Counted from the first letter of the stretch, positions 42,759-50,680 are shown. The stretch: 64,000 nucleotides of DNA from Rhodobiaceae bacterium (GCA_020637985.1 JACKJK010000012.1:1-64000); one strand, 5' to 3'. Numbers and translations are program-made. The notes: generated by a model not told the origin, from the sequence alone.

Positions 42759-44081
42759 ATGGCCAAGTCAGACCAGATCCTCGACCGCCTGTCCCGGTTG
42801 CATCCGAAGATCATCGACCTGTCGCTCGACCGGATGTGGGGCATCCTGGAAAAGCTCGGCAATCCGCACCTGCGCCTGCCGCCGGTGATCCACGTTGCCG
42901 GCACCAACGGCAAGGGATCGACGGTCGCCTTCATGCGCGCCATGCTGGAAGCAGCAGGCCTGCGCGTCCACGTCTATACCTCGCCCCACCTCGTGCGCTT
43001 CCACGAGCGCGTGCGTCTCGGTAGCCCCCAAGGAGGCGCGCCCGGTGGCGGCGCGCTGGTCGGCGAGGATGCGCTGTCGGCAGCGCTAGAGCACGCCGAA
43101 ACGCTCAACGCCGGCGAGCCGATCACCATCTTCGAGATCACCACGGCCGCCGCATTGCATCTCTTCGCGACGCATCCCGCCGACGTGCTTCTGCTCGAGG
43201 TCGGTCTTGGCGGCAGGCTCGACGCGACCAACGTTGTTGATGCGCCTCTGGCAACGACCATCACGCCGGTTTCGCACGACCATGCCGGCTACCTCGGCAC
43301 GGAACTGTCGGGCATCGCGCGCGAGAAGGCGGGCATCATCAAGCCGGGCGTGCCCTGCGTCGTTGCCGCCCAGCCCGACGAGGCCTTGGATGTCATCATG
43401 GAGGTCGGCGTTGCACGCGGTGCGCCGCTGCTGGTCTCGGGTCGCGACTGGCGCGCGCGGCGCGAGAACGGCCGCCTCGTCTTCGAGGACGCCGATGGCC
43501 TGCTCGACCTGCCGCCGCCGCGGCTGGCAGGCCGCCACCAGTTCGAGAACGCCGGCGCGGCGATCGCCACCCTGCGCGCCAGCGGCCTGCCGGTGACGCA
43601 AGCCGATATCGAGGTCGGCCTGCTTTCCGTGTCCTGGCCGGCACGCATGCAGGCGCTGGTCGACGGACCGGTGGTCGACGCCGCCCCCTTTGGCGCGGAG
43701 ATATGGCTCGATGGCGGGCACAATCCATCGGCGGGGACAGCCCTTGCAGAGCGCCTGGCCGAGATGGAGGAGCGCGCCTCGCGCCCGTTGGTGCTGGTCG
43801 CCGGCATGCTGACGACGAAGGCGGCAAGCGGCTTCTTCGCGCCCTTCGCCGGCCTTGCGCGCGAAGTGCTGACGATCCCGATCCCCGGGGAGCCGGCGAG
43901 TTTCTCGGCCGCCGAACTTGCGCGCGAGGTCGAGGCGGCGGGTCTGCCCGCCCGCCCCATGCCGGACCTGTCTACCGCGCTGCGCGCGGTGGATACCGAG
44001 GAGCCGCCGCGAATCCTGATTTGCGGTTCGCTCTACCTCGCCGGCCACGTGCTGGGTCTGCAGGAAGTCGCGCTCGCCTGA
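42759..44081 (+). CDS. folC: FolC, folylpolyglutamate/dihydrofolate synthase
   Basis: ATP-dependent ligase (440 aa) that adds glutamate to dihydropteroate and folates. Seen: the P-loop VAGTNGKGSTVAF near residue 47, EVGLGGRLDATNV, SHDHAGYLGTEL, GIIKPGVPCV and the C-terminal domain WLDGGHNPSAG. Length is normal. The gene starts at ATG 42759 and is 57 bp after accD. The region after it holds the small RHH gene pair. Confidence 0.95.
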   Translation: MAKSDQILDRLSRLHPKIIDLSLDRMWGILEKLGNPHLRLPPVIHVAGTNGKGSTVAFMRAMLEAAGLRVHVYTSPHLVRFHERVRLGSPQGGAPGGGALVGEDALSAALEHAETLNAGEPITIFEITTAAALHLFATHPADVLLLEVGLGGRLDATNVVDAPLATTITPVSHDHAGYLGTELSGIAREKAGIIKPGVPCVVAAQPDEALDVIMEVGVARGAPLLVSGRDWRARRENGRLVFEDADGLLDLPPPRLAGRHQFENAGAAIATLRASGLPVTQADIEVGLLSVSWPARMQALVDGPVVDAAPFGAEIWLDGGHNPSAGTALAERLAEMEERASRPLVLVAGMLTTKAASGFFAPFAGLAREVLTIPIPGEPASFSAAELAREVEAAGLPARPMPDLSTALRAVDTEEPPRILICGSLYLAGHVLGLQEVALA

Positions 44082-44089
44082 CGCCGAGT

Positions 44090-44118
44090 TTGACATCTTG
44101 GTACCAAGGTACCAATCT
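44090..44118 (+). promoter_or_regulatory. Promoter overlapping a perfect dyad operator
   Basis: TTGACA (44090-44095) is a consensus -35; a 17-bp spacer leads to CAATCT (44113-44118) as a weak -10. Between and partly over them lies TTGGTACCAAGGTACCAA (44098-44115): perfect 8-bp arms TTGGTACC and GGTACCAA with a 2-nt spacer, which also reads as two tandem GGTACC sites. Likely operator of the ribbon-helix-helix protein encoded just downstream. Confidence 0.6.
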
Positions 44119-44124
44119 TTCGGC

Positions 44125-44373
44125 ATGAAGAAGATCGAACGCGTCCAGACCGGTATCCGCATCGAGAAGCGCCTGCTCAAGGTCATGAAGGCGTTGGCCG
44201 AACATCTCGAGATGCCCGTTGCGGAGTTGATCGAGGGCATGGCGTTGCATGCCTTCGAGGGCAAGGCGCCGTTTTCGGACGCAACGCTGAAGAAGATCGA
44301 TCAGTTGAAGGACGTCTACGATCTCGACCTGACCGCAGCCGACAGTCACGGGCTCGTCGAGGACGCGCGATGA
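44125..44373 (+). CDS. Small ribbon-helix-helix-like protein, probably self-regulated
   Basis: Basic protein of 82 aa. Seen: MKKIERVQTGIRIEKRLLKVMK, an N-terminal strand followed by helices, then EMPVAELIEGMALHAFEG, as in CopG/Arc-type DNA-binding proteins. The ATG lies where the transcription start is predicted and no SD precedes it (ATCTTTCGGC), so the mRNA may be leaderless. A perfect dyad covers the promoter just upstream, the usual autorepression layout. Its stop overlaps the next gene (ATGA). Function beyond DNA binding is unknown. Confidence 0.75.
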   Translation: MKKIERVQTGIRIEKRLLKVMKALAEHLEMPVAELIEGMALHAFEGKAPFSDATLKKIDQLKDVYDLDLTAADSHGLVEDAR

Positions 44374-44792
44374 GCATCTATGAGTCGAAGCTCGAAGCCC
44401 TCGTGGACGGCTCGCTGCGGCCCGATGATTTCAGCCATCTGGATCACGTCGGCATCGCCTGCGAGGCTCTTAGCCAGCATGATTTCTACGAAGCCCTCGC
44501 CATCGTCGGCAAGGGAATCCGGGCCATGGCAGCAGGTGCGGGGACGCTGGAAAAATACAACGAGACGATCACCTTCGCCTACATGAGCCTGATCGCGGAG
44601 CGCATGCGCACCAAAGGCTATGCCGACGCGGCCAGTTTCATCGCGGAAAACGCCGATCTCGTCGACCGGCGCCTGCTGTCGTCCTGGTATTCGCCCGAGC
44701 GTCTGGCGAGTGAAACGGCGCGGGCGATACCGCTGATGCCGGATCGCGGGCGAACCGCCTTGAGCGCATCCCGTTCAGGTGGAATCACCTGA
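44370..44792 (+). CDS. Hypothetical protein coupled to the RHH gene
   Basis: Protein of 140 aa not matched to a family with known function. Seen: a helical pattern, FSHLDHVGIACEALSQHDFYEAL with two histidines three apart, then KYNETITFAYMSLIAERM. The last six residues and stop (RSGGIT) are encoded inside a RIME-like dyad (44772-44795), so the C-terminus may have been altered by that element. The start overlaps the RHH gene by 4 bp. Could be a toxin-like or sensor partner; no toxin fold is recognisable. Confidence 0.65.
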   Translation: MSIYESKLEALVDGSLRPDDFSHLDHVGIACEALSQHDFYEALAIVGKGIRAMAAGAGTLEKYNETITFAYMSLIAERMRTKGYADAASFIAENADLVDRRLLSSWYSPERLASETARAIPLMPDRGRTALSASRSGGIT

Positions 44793-44873
44793 ACGACAAG
44801 AATTCGCTCCAGATTCAACGCCTTGAGCATGGTCCTGTCGCTCAGGTCGGATCAACGGGAGCGGAACATGCTC
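44772..44873. repeat. RIME-type mosaic element between two convergent genes
   Basis: Two palindromes. CGTTCAGGTG and CACCTGAACG (44772-44795) are perfect 10-bp arms with a 4-nt loop; GAGCATG and CATGCTC (44825-44873) bound a longer second dyad. This layout is that of the Rhizobium intergenic mosaic element. It ends on the trxA stop codon and codes for the last residues of the hypothetical protein. Confidence 0.75.
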
Positions 44874-45193
44874 TAGGCGCCGGCCTCGACCCAGTCGACG
44901 AGCTTGCTCTTTGACGAAACGCCGATCTGCGTCGAGGCGACTTCGCCCCCCTTGAACATCAGCAGTGTCGGGATGTTGCGGATGCCGTACTTCGCCGGGA
45001 TCTGCATGTTCGAGTCGACGTCCATCTTCACGATCTTCACCTTGCCGGCCATCTCGTTGGAGATTTCCTCCAGCATCGGCGCGATCTGCTTGCACGGCCC
45101 GCACCACTCGGCCCAGAAATCGACGATCACCGTCTGGTCGGAGTTCAGGACTTCATTTTCGAAGTTGGCATCTGTCACGCTGCTGGTGGCCAT
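44873..45193 (-). CDS. trxA: Thioredoxin 1
   Basis: General cytosolic disulfide reductase (106 aa), electron donor for ribonucleotide reductase, peroxiredoxins and others. Seen: the redox motif WAEWCGPCK near residue 30, the cis-proline in RNIPTLLMFKGG, and VDFWAEW at the second strand. Normal length. Minus strand, convergent with the hypothetical protein; the first trxA codon follows a GGAGACCCCC purine-rich leader. folC-trxA proximity is typical. Confidence 0.97.
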   Translation of the reverse strand: MATSSVTDANFENEVLNSDQTVIVDFWAEWCGPCKQIAPMLEEISNEMAGKVKIVKMDVDSNMQIPAKYGIRNIPTLLMFKGGEVASTQIGVSSKSKLVDWVEAGA

Positions 45194-45423
45194 CGGGGGT
45201 CTCCTGTCTTGTATGTGAAGCCGCGCACCGCAGAATCGCGTGCCTGGCCCCTGCCGGGGAATCGTCTGGCATATTCCGGTGGCGAAGTTATGAATGCCGG
45301 TACACAGCGTCAAGGCGCTGCGGGCGCCGTCACGCTCTGGTGATCTCCGCCCCCGCCCCCTCGCCGGGCGGCGGCGGCACGCTAGAATTCTGTCCAGGTA
45401 CCGGCGAAACAGGGTGGCAGCGC

Positions 45424-45861
45424 ATGCACGCGACGGCTCTTGCCTCACATATCCTGCGCACACTGATGCTTGCAGTGATGCTGGCGTTTTCGGCGCACGC
45501 GCAGGCACAGGAACCGCGTTCGATGGATGCGCTGGACGCACACACCCGCTCTGAGGCGGGAAACCTCGTGCTGGTCGACATCCGCACCCCGGAAGAGTGG
45601 CGGCGCACGGGAATCGGACAAGCGGCCCACCCGCTGTCCATGCTCGACCGCGATTTCCTTGCCAGGCTTGACGCCATCCTCGAAGGCGACCGCACCAGAC
45701 CGCTCGCGCTGATCTGCGCCAGCGGCGTGCGCAGCGCGCTCGTCGCCCGCGCTCTGCCGGGCTATGGCTTCACGCACGTCTATGACGTGTCCGAGGGCAT
45801 GACAGGCTCGCGCGCCGGCCCCGGCTGGGTGGCGCGAAAGCTGCCCGTCCGGCAGCCCTGA
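45424..45861 (+). CDS. Secreted rhodanese-domain protein
   Basis: Single rhodanese domain (145 aa) with an N-terminal signal peptide (about residues 1-29, HILRTLMLAVMLAFSAHAQAQ). Seen: LVDIRTPEEWRRTGI and the active cysteine loop ICASGVRSALVA, CxxGxR as in sulfur-carrying rhodaneses. Probably periplasmic thiosulfate or persulfide carrier; the partner is unknown. ATG 45424 gives the signal peptide; no good SD. The next genes, an ABC pair, are on the opposite strand. Confidence 0.85.
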   Translation: MHATALASHILRTLMLAVMLAFSAHAQAQEPRSMDALDAHTRSEAGNLVLVDIRTPEEWRRTGIGQAAHPLSMLDRDFLARLDAILEGDRTRPLALICASGVRSALVARALPGYGFTHVYDVSEGMTGSRAGPGWVARKLPVRQP

Positions 45862-45899
45862 CGGCCTCCGAAATACGGGCGTCGGCCCTGCCTGCCGGG

Positions 45900-46652
45900 T
45901 CAGTCCGATCGCCGCGCCCGTTCCCACACCGGCCCAAACCGGTCGCTGCCCGCGCGCGCAAGGCCGAAGACCGCGCCGATTGTCGCGTCGTCCAGCACTT
46001 CGCCGGGCGCGCCTGCGCCGGCCAGCCGCCCGGCGTGCATGACCAGCAGCGTGTCCGAGTAACGCGCCGCCAGCGCCAGGTCGTGGAAGGCGGCGATCAC
46101 CAGCCGGCCCTCGTCGGCGACGCGGCGCAGCAGTTGCATCGTCTCGATCTGGTAGCGCGGGTCGAGCGCCGCGATCGGCTCGTCGGCGATCAGTACCGGC
46201 GCCTCCACGGCCAGCGCCCGCGCCAGCAGCACCCGCGCCCGCTCGCCGCCAGACAGCGTGTCGACGCGCCGCTGCGCGAACGCAGCCGTGCCGGTCGCCT
46301 CCATCGCGCGCGCCACCGCGACCTGGCCCGTCGCACGTTCGCCATCGCCGTGCGGGATGCGCCCCAGCGCAACGAGATGCGCGGCTTCGACCGGCCACGA
46401 CACCGGCGCGATCTGCGGCAGGTAGGCGACCTTCCGGGCCCGCTCGCCGGGTTGAAGCGTTGCCATGTCGTGACCGCCAACGCGCAGGTGTCCGGCGTGC
46501 GGCGCGACGCCCGCCAGTGCTCGCAACAGGGTCGTCTTGCCGGAACCGTTCGGCCCGACAAGGCCGGCGAGCCCCGCCGGCAGCGCAAGCGTGACGTTCC
46601 TGACGATGACGCCGGCACTCAGGTCCACGGCCTGCAGGAGCGGATCGGCCAT
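45900..46652 (-). CDS. Iron-chelate-type ABC transporter ATPase (HmuV/FecE-like)
   Basis: ABC ATPase (250 aa). Seen: Walker A GLVGPNGSGKTTLLRAL near residue 37, Q-loop VAYLPQIAPVSWPVEA, signature LSGGERARVLLARAL, Walker B LIADEPIAALDP and switch AAFHDLALAARYSDT. Pattern as in HmuV/FhuC/BtuD proteins for heme, siderophore or cobalamin. ATG 46652 gives the family start MADPLLQAVDLS. It lies 4 bp after the permease stop; no periplasmic binding protein or TonB receptor is nearby, so the substrate is unknown. Confidence 0.87.
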   Translation of the reverse strand: MADPLLQAVDLSAGVIVRNVTLALPAGLAGLVGPNGSGKTTLLRALAGVAPHAGHLRVGGHDMATLQPGERARKVAYLPQIAPVSWPVEAAHLVALGRIPHGDGERATGQVAVARAMEATGTAAFAQRRVDTLSGGERARVLLARALAVEAPVLIADEPIAALDPRYQIETMQLLRRVADEGRLVIAAFHDLALAARYSDTLLVMHAGRLAGAGAPGEVLDDATIGAVFGLARAGSDRFGPVWERARRSD

Positions 46653-46656
46653 GGCG

Positions 46657-47670
46657 CTATCCCACGTCACGCCGCCGGCGCTCGCGCGCCACCAGCAGGA
46701 AGAAGAAGGGCGCGCCGACGAGCGCCGTGACGACACCGACCTTGAGTTCGTTGATCGTCGGCAGCAGGCGCACGCCGATGTCGGCGGCCGTCAGCACCGT
46801 GGCGCCGGCCAGCGCGCTCGGCAGCATCAGCCGGTCTGGCCGCGCGCCGACCAGCGGGCGCACCAGGTGCGGAACGACGAGCCCGATGAAGCCGACGACA
46901 CCGGACACGGCGACCTGGCCGCCGACGGTTGCCGCCACGCCGCACAGCAACGCGATGCGGCGCAGCGGCGTGTCCGCGCCCAACGACCGAGCCGTCTCCT
47001 CGCCCAGCGTCAGCGCCGCAAGCAGTCTGCGCTGCGACATCATCAGCGCCATCCCGACGGCGATGAACGGCAGGGCGATGGCGACCTGCACCGGTCCGCG
47101 GTCGCCGAACGAGCCGAGCAGCCAGAAGGCGATTTCCAGCGCCAGGAAGTCGTTGGCGGCGAGATTGAGCGCGAGCGCGACGAGGGCCCCGCCGAAGGTC
47201 GACAGGGCAAGGCCGGCAAGGATCACCGTCAAAGGCCGCGCATCGCGCCCGGCAAGCCAGAGCAGCAGCACGATGGAGACCAGCGCCGCGGCGATCGCGC
47301 ACGCCGGCAGCAGCAGCGACCCGGTCCCCGCAAGCCCGAGTGACAGCACGGCGACCGCGCCGAAGGCGGCCGCGTTGCCGGTGCCGAGCAGGTCGGGCGA
47401 GGCCAGCGGGTTGCGCAGCAAACCCTGCAATGCCGCGCCCGCCATGCCCAGGCCGCCGCCACAGATCAGCGTCAGCACGGCGCGCGGCAGGCGCAGGTCG
47501 CGCACGATCATCCCGGTCGCCGTGTCGCCGGTTCCCGCAAGCGCTGCAAGGACGCCGCCGACGCCGATGTCCGCCGGCCCCACGAGCAGCGAGGCGGCGA
47601 AGGTTGCGATGGCGGTTGCGGCGAGTGCGAGCGAAATCATGCCGGCCGGTTGCGTGTTGAAGCGGTCCAC
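46657..47670 (-). CDS. FecCD-family iron-chelate/cobalamin ABC permease
   Basis: Integral membrane permease (337 aa, about nine to ten membrane segments). Seen: RLPRAVLTLICGGGLGMAGAALQGLLRNPLASPDLLGTG-like FecCD core (RNPLASPD and GGGLGMAG), the EETARSLG coupling region for the ATPase, and VVGFIGLVVPHLVRPLVG near the C-terminus, all diagnostic. GTG 47670 or ATG 47640 could be the start. First gene of a two-gene minus-strand unit with the ATPase; lacks a binding protein. Confidence 0.88.
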   Translation of the reverse strand: MDRFNTQPAGMISLALAATAIATFAASLLVGPADIGVGGVLAALAGTGDTATGMIVRDLRLPRAVLTLICGGGLGMAGAALQGLLRNPLASPDLLGTGNAAAFGAVAVLSLGLAGTGSLLLPACAIAAALVSIVLLLWLAGRDARPLTVILAGLALSTFGGALVALALNLAANDFLALEIAFWLLGSFGDRGPVQVAIALPFIAVGMALMMSQRRLLAALTLGEETARSLGADTPLRRIALLCGVAATVGGQVAVSGVVGFIGLVVPHLVRPLVGARPDRLMLPSALAGATVLTAADIGVRLLPTINELKVGVVTALVGAPFFFLLVARERRRRDVG

Positions 47671-47676
47671 CGGCTC

Positions 47677-47710
47677 TAAACGAAAGCGGCCGCCCGGTGA
47701 AGGCGGCCGC
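47677..47710 (-). terminator. Intrinsic terminator after the TadE/F-like genes
   Basis: On the minus strand GCGGCCGCC and GGCGGCCGC form a perfect 9-bp stem with a 7-nt loop, followed by TTTCGTTTA. Located 40 bp after the stop at 47750 and just before the ABC permease start, so it separates pilus from ABC genes. Confidence 0.8.
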
Positions 47711-47749
47711 CAAGAAATCTTTCCGGCTGCGCTTGCAGCCGCATGCCCG

Positions 47750-48373
47750 CTACTTGCGTTCGACCTGATCGGCGACGCGCGGCACGTGGTAGTACTCGTC
47801 TTCCAGCGTGATGGTGCTGGAGATGATCTGCCCGAACAGCGGATGGAAGACATACGTGGCTTCGGTGTAGATGACCGTCGTCGCGTTGGCCGCGATGCTC
47901 TCGGGCACCAGGATCTCGGTGTTCTTGGGATAGGCGGTCTGGTTCTTGCCGTCGCTCCACTGCACCTTGGCCTTGCGCTTTGTGCCCTGCTTGTCCGTGG
48001 TGATCTCGAGGCTGCTGACGCGCAGCTTGATCGTCGATGCATCGAAGGGCGAAAGCAGCGAGGCGGAAATGTCGAAGATGTTGCTCATCTCCGCATTGGT
48101 GATCTCGTCGGTCTGCGCCACGAGGTCGCCCACCGCGCTCGCCATCACCGACACCTTGCGGTCGACCATGACCGCCTGGGTCAGGTCGACACTGCCGAGA
48201 TAGGCCGTCACCATGACCGGCACGATGAGCGCGAACTCGACGGCCGCGACGCCGCGGTCCTCGCCGAAGAACCGCCGCACCAGCGGCAGGCGGGACAGTT
48301 TGTCGCGCAGGCGGCTGCCGGCCCGCGTGGGCCCGCCGGATCGTTTCGTTTCGGGGTTCTCGGGCGTACTCAT
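47750..48373 (-). CDS. TadE/TadF-like minor pilin 2
   Basis: Pseudopilin-like protein (207 aa). Seen: a polar N-terminus, then GVAAVEFALIVPVMVTAYLG, the TadE/F prepilin-like stretch with a glutamate after the AVEFA start, then a beta-rich extracytoplasmic domain. No catalytic motif. Would be processed by CpaA-type peptidase and incorporated as minor pilin or assembly platform part. ATG 48373 fits; 10 bp after the upstream TadE gene. Third gene of a minus-strand set facing away from the main tad operon. Confidence 0.88.
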   Translation of the reverse strand: MSTPENPETKRSGGPTRAGSRLRDKLSRLPLVRRFFGEDRGVAAVEFALIVPVMVTAYLGSVDLTQAVMVDRKVSVMASAVGDLVAQTDEITNAEMSNIFDISASLLSPFDASTIKLRVSSLEITTDKQGTKRKAKVQWSDGKNQTAYPKNTEILVPESIAANATTVIYTEATYVFHPLFGQIISSTITLEDEYYHVPRVADQVERK

Positions 48374-48383
48374 GGCATCGGCC

Positions 48384-48971
48384 TCAGAACGGTTCGTTGC
48401 GGAAGACAAGCGCGCTTGAAAGCAGGAAGTTGCCGTTGGCGAGGTCGCCGAGCTGAACGCCCTTGGTTCCCGGTACGGCCATCAGCGGCACCCATACGGG
48501 CCACTCGTAGAACACGCGCACGACAACGATTTCCTCGCGCCCGCCCATGCTGAAGGTGAAATTGCTGTCATCGAGCGCGCCGTCGGTCATCGGCTTGCCC
48601 GTATTTGCGGCGCCGAAGGTCGCGGCGGTGCGCACGTCCACCTTCAGGTTCGACTGGCAATCGAACAGCGTGCCCGAGGACGAGCAGATGGCATTCTTGA
48701 AATCGGCGGCCGAAAACCCGGACGCCTGCGCTTGGCCGGTGCGGATCAGGCGCGCGGCTTCCGCGGTCGCGTTGTCGAGCACTTGGCCGGAGAAGAAGAT
48801 CAGGCCGATCTGCAGGATGGCGAACATCAGCGCGAAGAACGGCGCCGCGATCAGGCCGAATTCGACCGCGGTCGCGCCGTTTTCGTCGCCGGAGAAATTC
48901 CGGCGTGCCTTGCCCGCCGGCTTCTGCCGGCCATCGGGATCCAACGCGGAAGACTTGCGAACGCTAGACAT
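48384..48971 (-). CDS. tadE: TadE-like minor pilin 1
   Basis: Pseudopilin (195 aa). Seen: ENGATAVEFGLIAAPFFAL, a canonical TadE processing region (small residue before ATAVEF), a membrane helix, the TadE segment VLDNATAEAARLIRTGQA and two cysteines (CSSSGTLFDC) that could form a disulfide in the periplasm. ATG 48971 is chosen. Middle gene of the minus-strand set; 10 bp from the TadE/F-like gene. Confidence 0.9.
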   Translation of the reverse strand: MSSVRKSSALDPDGRQKPAGKARRNFSGDENGATAVEFGLIAAPFFALMFAILQIGLIFFSGQVLDNATAEAARLIRTGQAQASGFSAADFKNAICSSSGTLFDCQSNLKVDVRTAATFGAANTGKPMTDGALDDSNFTFSMGGREEIVVVRVFYEWPVWVPLMAVPGTKGVQLGDLANGNFLLSSALVFRNEPF

Positions 48972-49140
48972 GACACCACACTTCGACGTTGCCCCCCGGC
49001 GCGCAGCTGCAATACCGGGCCGCCACTCCGGCGGTTGCACCATCTATACAGGGGAAGTGTTTCCGAACCGTTCCATGCCAGGCGCGCAATCAGCGCACGA
49101 GGCTAACGAAACGCTAACCGAAACGCCGAACCGCCGGCGG

Positions 49141-49620
49141 TCAGGGCTTTGCCTGGGTACGGCCCATGTCCAGCGTACCGGTCACCTGTGCCTGCAGGTC
49201 GGTGAAAGCTTCCGTCGAGTCGCCCGCCCGAAGGGTGCGCTCGCACACCGGCGTGCAGGTGTAGGACAGGCGTGCCGACCCCTTGTGAACGGTCAGCGTA
49301 TCGGAGGGCGTCGATACGGAGAGATCGACCTCGCGGACGATCTTGCCCAGCGAGTCGAGCACGATCATGTTCGTCTCGCCGAACGACTTGCCGGTGATGA
49401 TGAGGGTCGTCTGGTCGTAGACGGATGCATCGGCGATGGCGGGATTGCCGATGATCACCGTGTCAACCGGCACATCGATGCGCATCAGCTGTGCGCGGTC
49501 GACGCCGACCAGCAGGCGTTCCGCGCGGCTTGGCGTTGCCGCGACCAGGGTCAGCGCCGCGGCAGCGAAGCAGGCCGCTAGGGCGTGGCGACGGACTTTT
49601 GCGAATGCTGTGGTCATCAT
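49141..49620 (-). CDS. Pilus assembly N-domain protein (CpaC-N-like)
   Basis: Secreted protein (159 aa). Seen: signal peptide (about residues 1-33, ending in TPSRAE), then the secretin N-terminal-type domain (T2SS-T3SS pil-N) with DVPVDTVIIGNPAIADASVY and ITGKSFGETNMIVLD, nearly the same arrangement as the first part of CpaC at 52223 but with no secretin channel. It ends with CTPVCERTLRAG, two cysteines that may form a disulfide. Function within the Tad secretin is inferred. First gene of the minus-strand set. Confidence 0.85.
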   Translation of the reverse strand: MMTTAFAKVRRHALAACFAAAALTLVAATPSRAERLLVGVDRAQLMRIDVPVDTVIIGNPAIADASVYDQTTLIITGKSFGETNMIVLDSLGKIVREVDLSVSTPSDTLTVHKGSARLSYTCTPVCERTLRAGDSTEAFTDLQAQVTGTLDMGRTQAKP

Positions 49621-50045
49621 GGTTTGCCATCTCCGGGCAGGCAGGGCGTGAGCGCCCGCGCCTCGACGTTCTCACCGAGTAATGCCCTGCAATGGTTAAT
49701 CATTCGGAAATTCAGCCGCCCCGGAGCCGCCCGTAGGCATCGCCGTGGCCGGCGGCCGCGCGATGGCGGCGCGCGCCGCACTCAATAGAATCCATAAGCC
49801 GGGGATATGGCGCCAGGGAGCGGCGCTCCATATCGGCTCTTGACGCACGCACGTGCCCCGCGCGCATGCGCACCTGTCGCAGGTCTTCTTGACCGCTGGT
49901 TTACCCTTCCCGGCGGCAACGCGCCCGAAGCGCAATTGCGACCCTTCGCGTTAAGCTTGCATCCAGAAACGGGTCTTAGGGTGACGTCATCCCAGGCCGG
50001 GAAACAACCGCCGGGATGAGTTGGTTGGAACAAGGAGTAAGTACC
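49621..50045. other. Divergent pilus intergenic region
   Basis: 425 bases between minus-strand pilus genes and flp1. No credible ORF. TTAA appears at 49696-49699 (as GTTAATCAT) and at 49951-49954 within CCCTTCGCGTTAAG; the latter block recurs as CCCTTCCGGTTAAG at 50350-50363 before flp2 at the same distance from the start codon. Holds the promoters of both directions. Confidence 0.55.
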
Positions 50046-50210
50046 ATGAAAGCCGTCTTCAAGAATTTCGCTCACGACGAGTCCGGCGCCACCGCCATCG
50101 AGTATGGCCTGATCGCTGCCGGTATCGCGGTTGCCATCATCACCGTCGTCGGCGGCCTCGGGACGAAGCTGACCTCGACCTTCACGAGCGTGAAGAACGC
50201 CCTGAAGTAA
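50046..50210 (+). CDS. Flp pilin 1
   Basis: Tad-type major pilin precursor (54 aa). Seen: KNFAHDESGATAIEYGLIAA, with cleavage expected after G14 (G|ATAIEY, Glu at +5 and Tyr at +6), then a hydrophobic helix and TSTFTSVKNALK. Only 40 residues after processing. SD AAGGAG precedes ATG 50046. Almost identical to flp2 downstream (differs at positions 10 and 28, H/K and A/S). Ends at an intrinsic terminator. Confidence 0.95.
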   Translation: MKAVFKNFAHDESGATAIEYGLIAAGIAVAIITVVGGLGTKLTSTFTSVKNALK

Positions 50211-50242
50211 GACTCCCGCGCGTCTGACGCGAAGCAATGCAA

Positions 50243-50270
50243 GGCCGCTGCCGCAAGGTGGCGGCCTTTT
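50243..50270 (+). terminator. Intrinsic terminator of flp1
   Basis: GGCCGCTGCC and GGTGGCGGCC pair over 10 bp (two G-U) around GCAA, then TTTT. The same hairpin follows flp2, showing that the gene unit was duplicated with its terminator. Confidence 0.85.
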
Positions 50271-50455
50271 GCGTTGGCCGGGTAGGTCGGCTGCCAATTG
50301 ACGCTGGGTTAACCGTGTTTGGGTGTTTGCGGCTGAAACCATTTGTTTGCCCTTCCGGTTAAGTCGGTCGAAACGAGCTGCCGCTAGAGTGTTTCGTGCA
50401 AAGGGACGGAGCGTATACCGCCCCGGAAATTGGTTGGAACCAGGAGTTGAGTATC

Positions 50456-50620
50456 ATGAAAGCCGTCTTCAAGAATTTTGCCAAGGATGAGTCCGGCGCC
50501 ACCGCCATCGAGTATGGCCTGATCGCTGCCGGCATCTCGGTTGCCATCATCACCGTCGTCGGCGGTCTCGGCACGAAGCTGACGTCGACCTTCACGAGCG
50601 TGAAGAACGCCCTGAAGTAA
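50456..50620 (+). CDS. Flp pilin 2 (tandem duplicate)
   Basis: 54-aa Tad pilin, same as flp1 except K10 for H10 and S28 for A28. Cleavage expected after G14 (G|ATAIEY). CCAGGAG precedes ATG 50456 and GGTTGGAAC is shared with flp1's leader, so the duplicated unit covers promoter-proximal sequence, gene and terminator (offset 410 bp). Either or both could form the fibre. Confidence 0.95.
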   Translation: MKAVFKNFAKDESGATAIEYGLIAAGISVAIITVVGGLGTKLTSTFTSVKNALK

Positions 50621-50652
50621 GACGCCAAGGCGTCTGACGCGAATTGAAGAAG

Positions 50653-50680
50653 GGCCGCTGCCGAAAGGTGGCGGCCTTTT
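50653..50680 (+). terminator. Intrinsic terminator of flp2
   Basis: GGCCGCTGCC and GGTGGCGGCC around GAAA, then TTTT. Duplicate of the flp1 terminator. cpaA begins 102 bp later. Confidence 0.85.
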
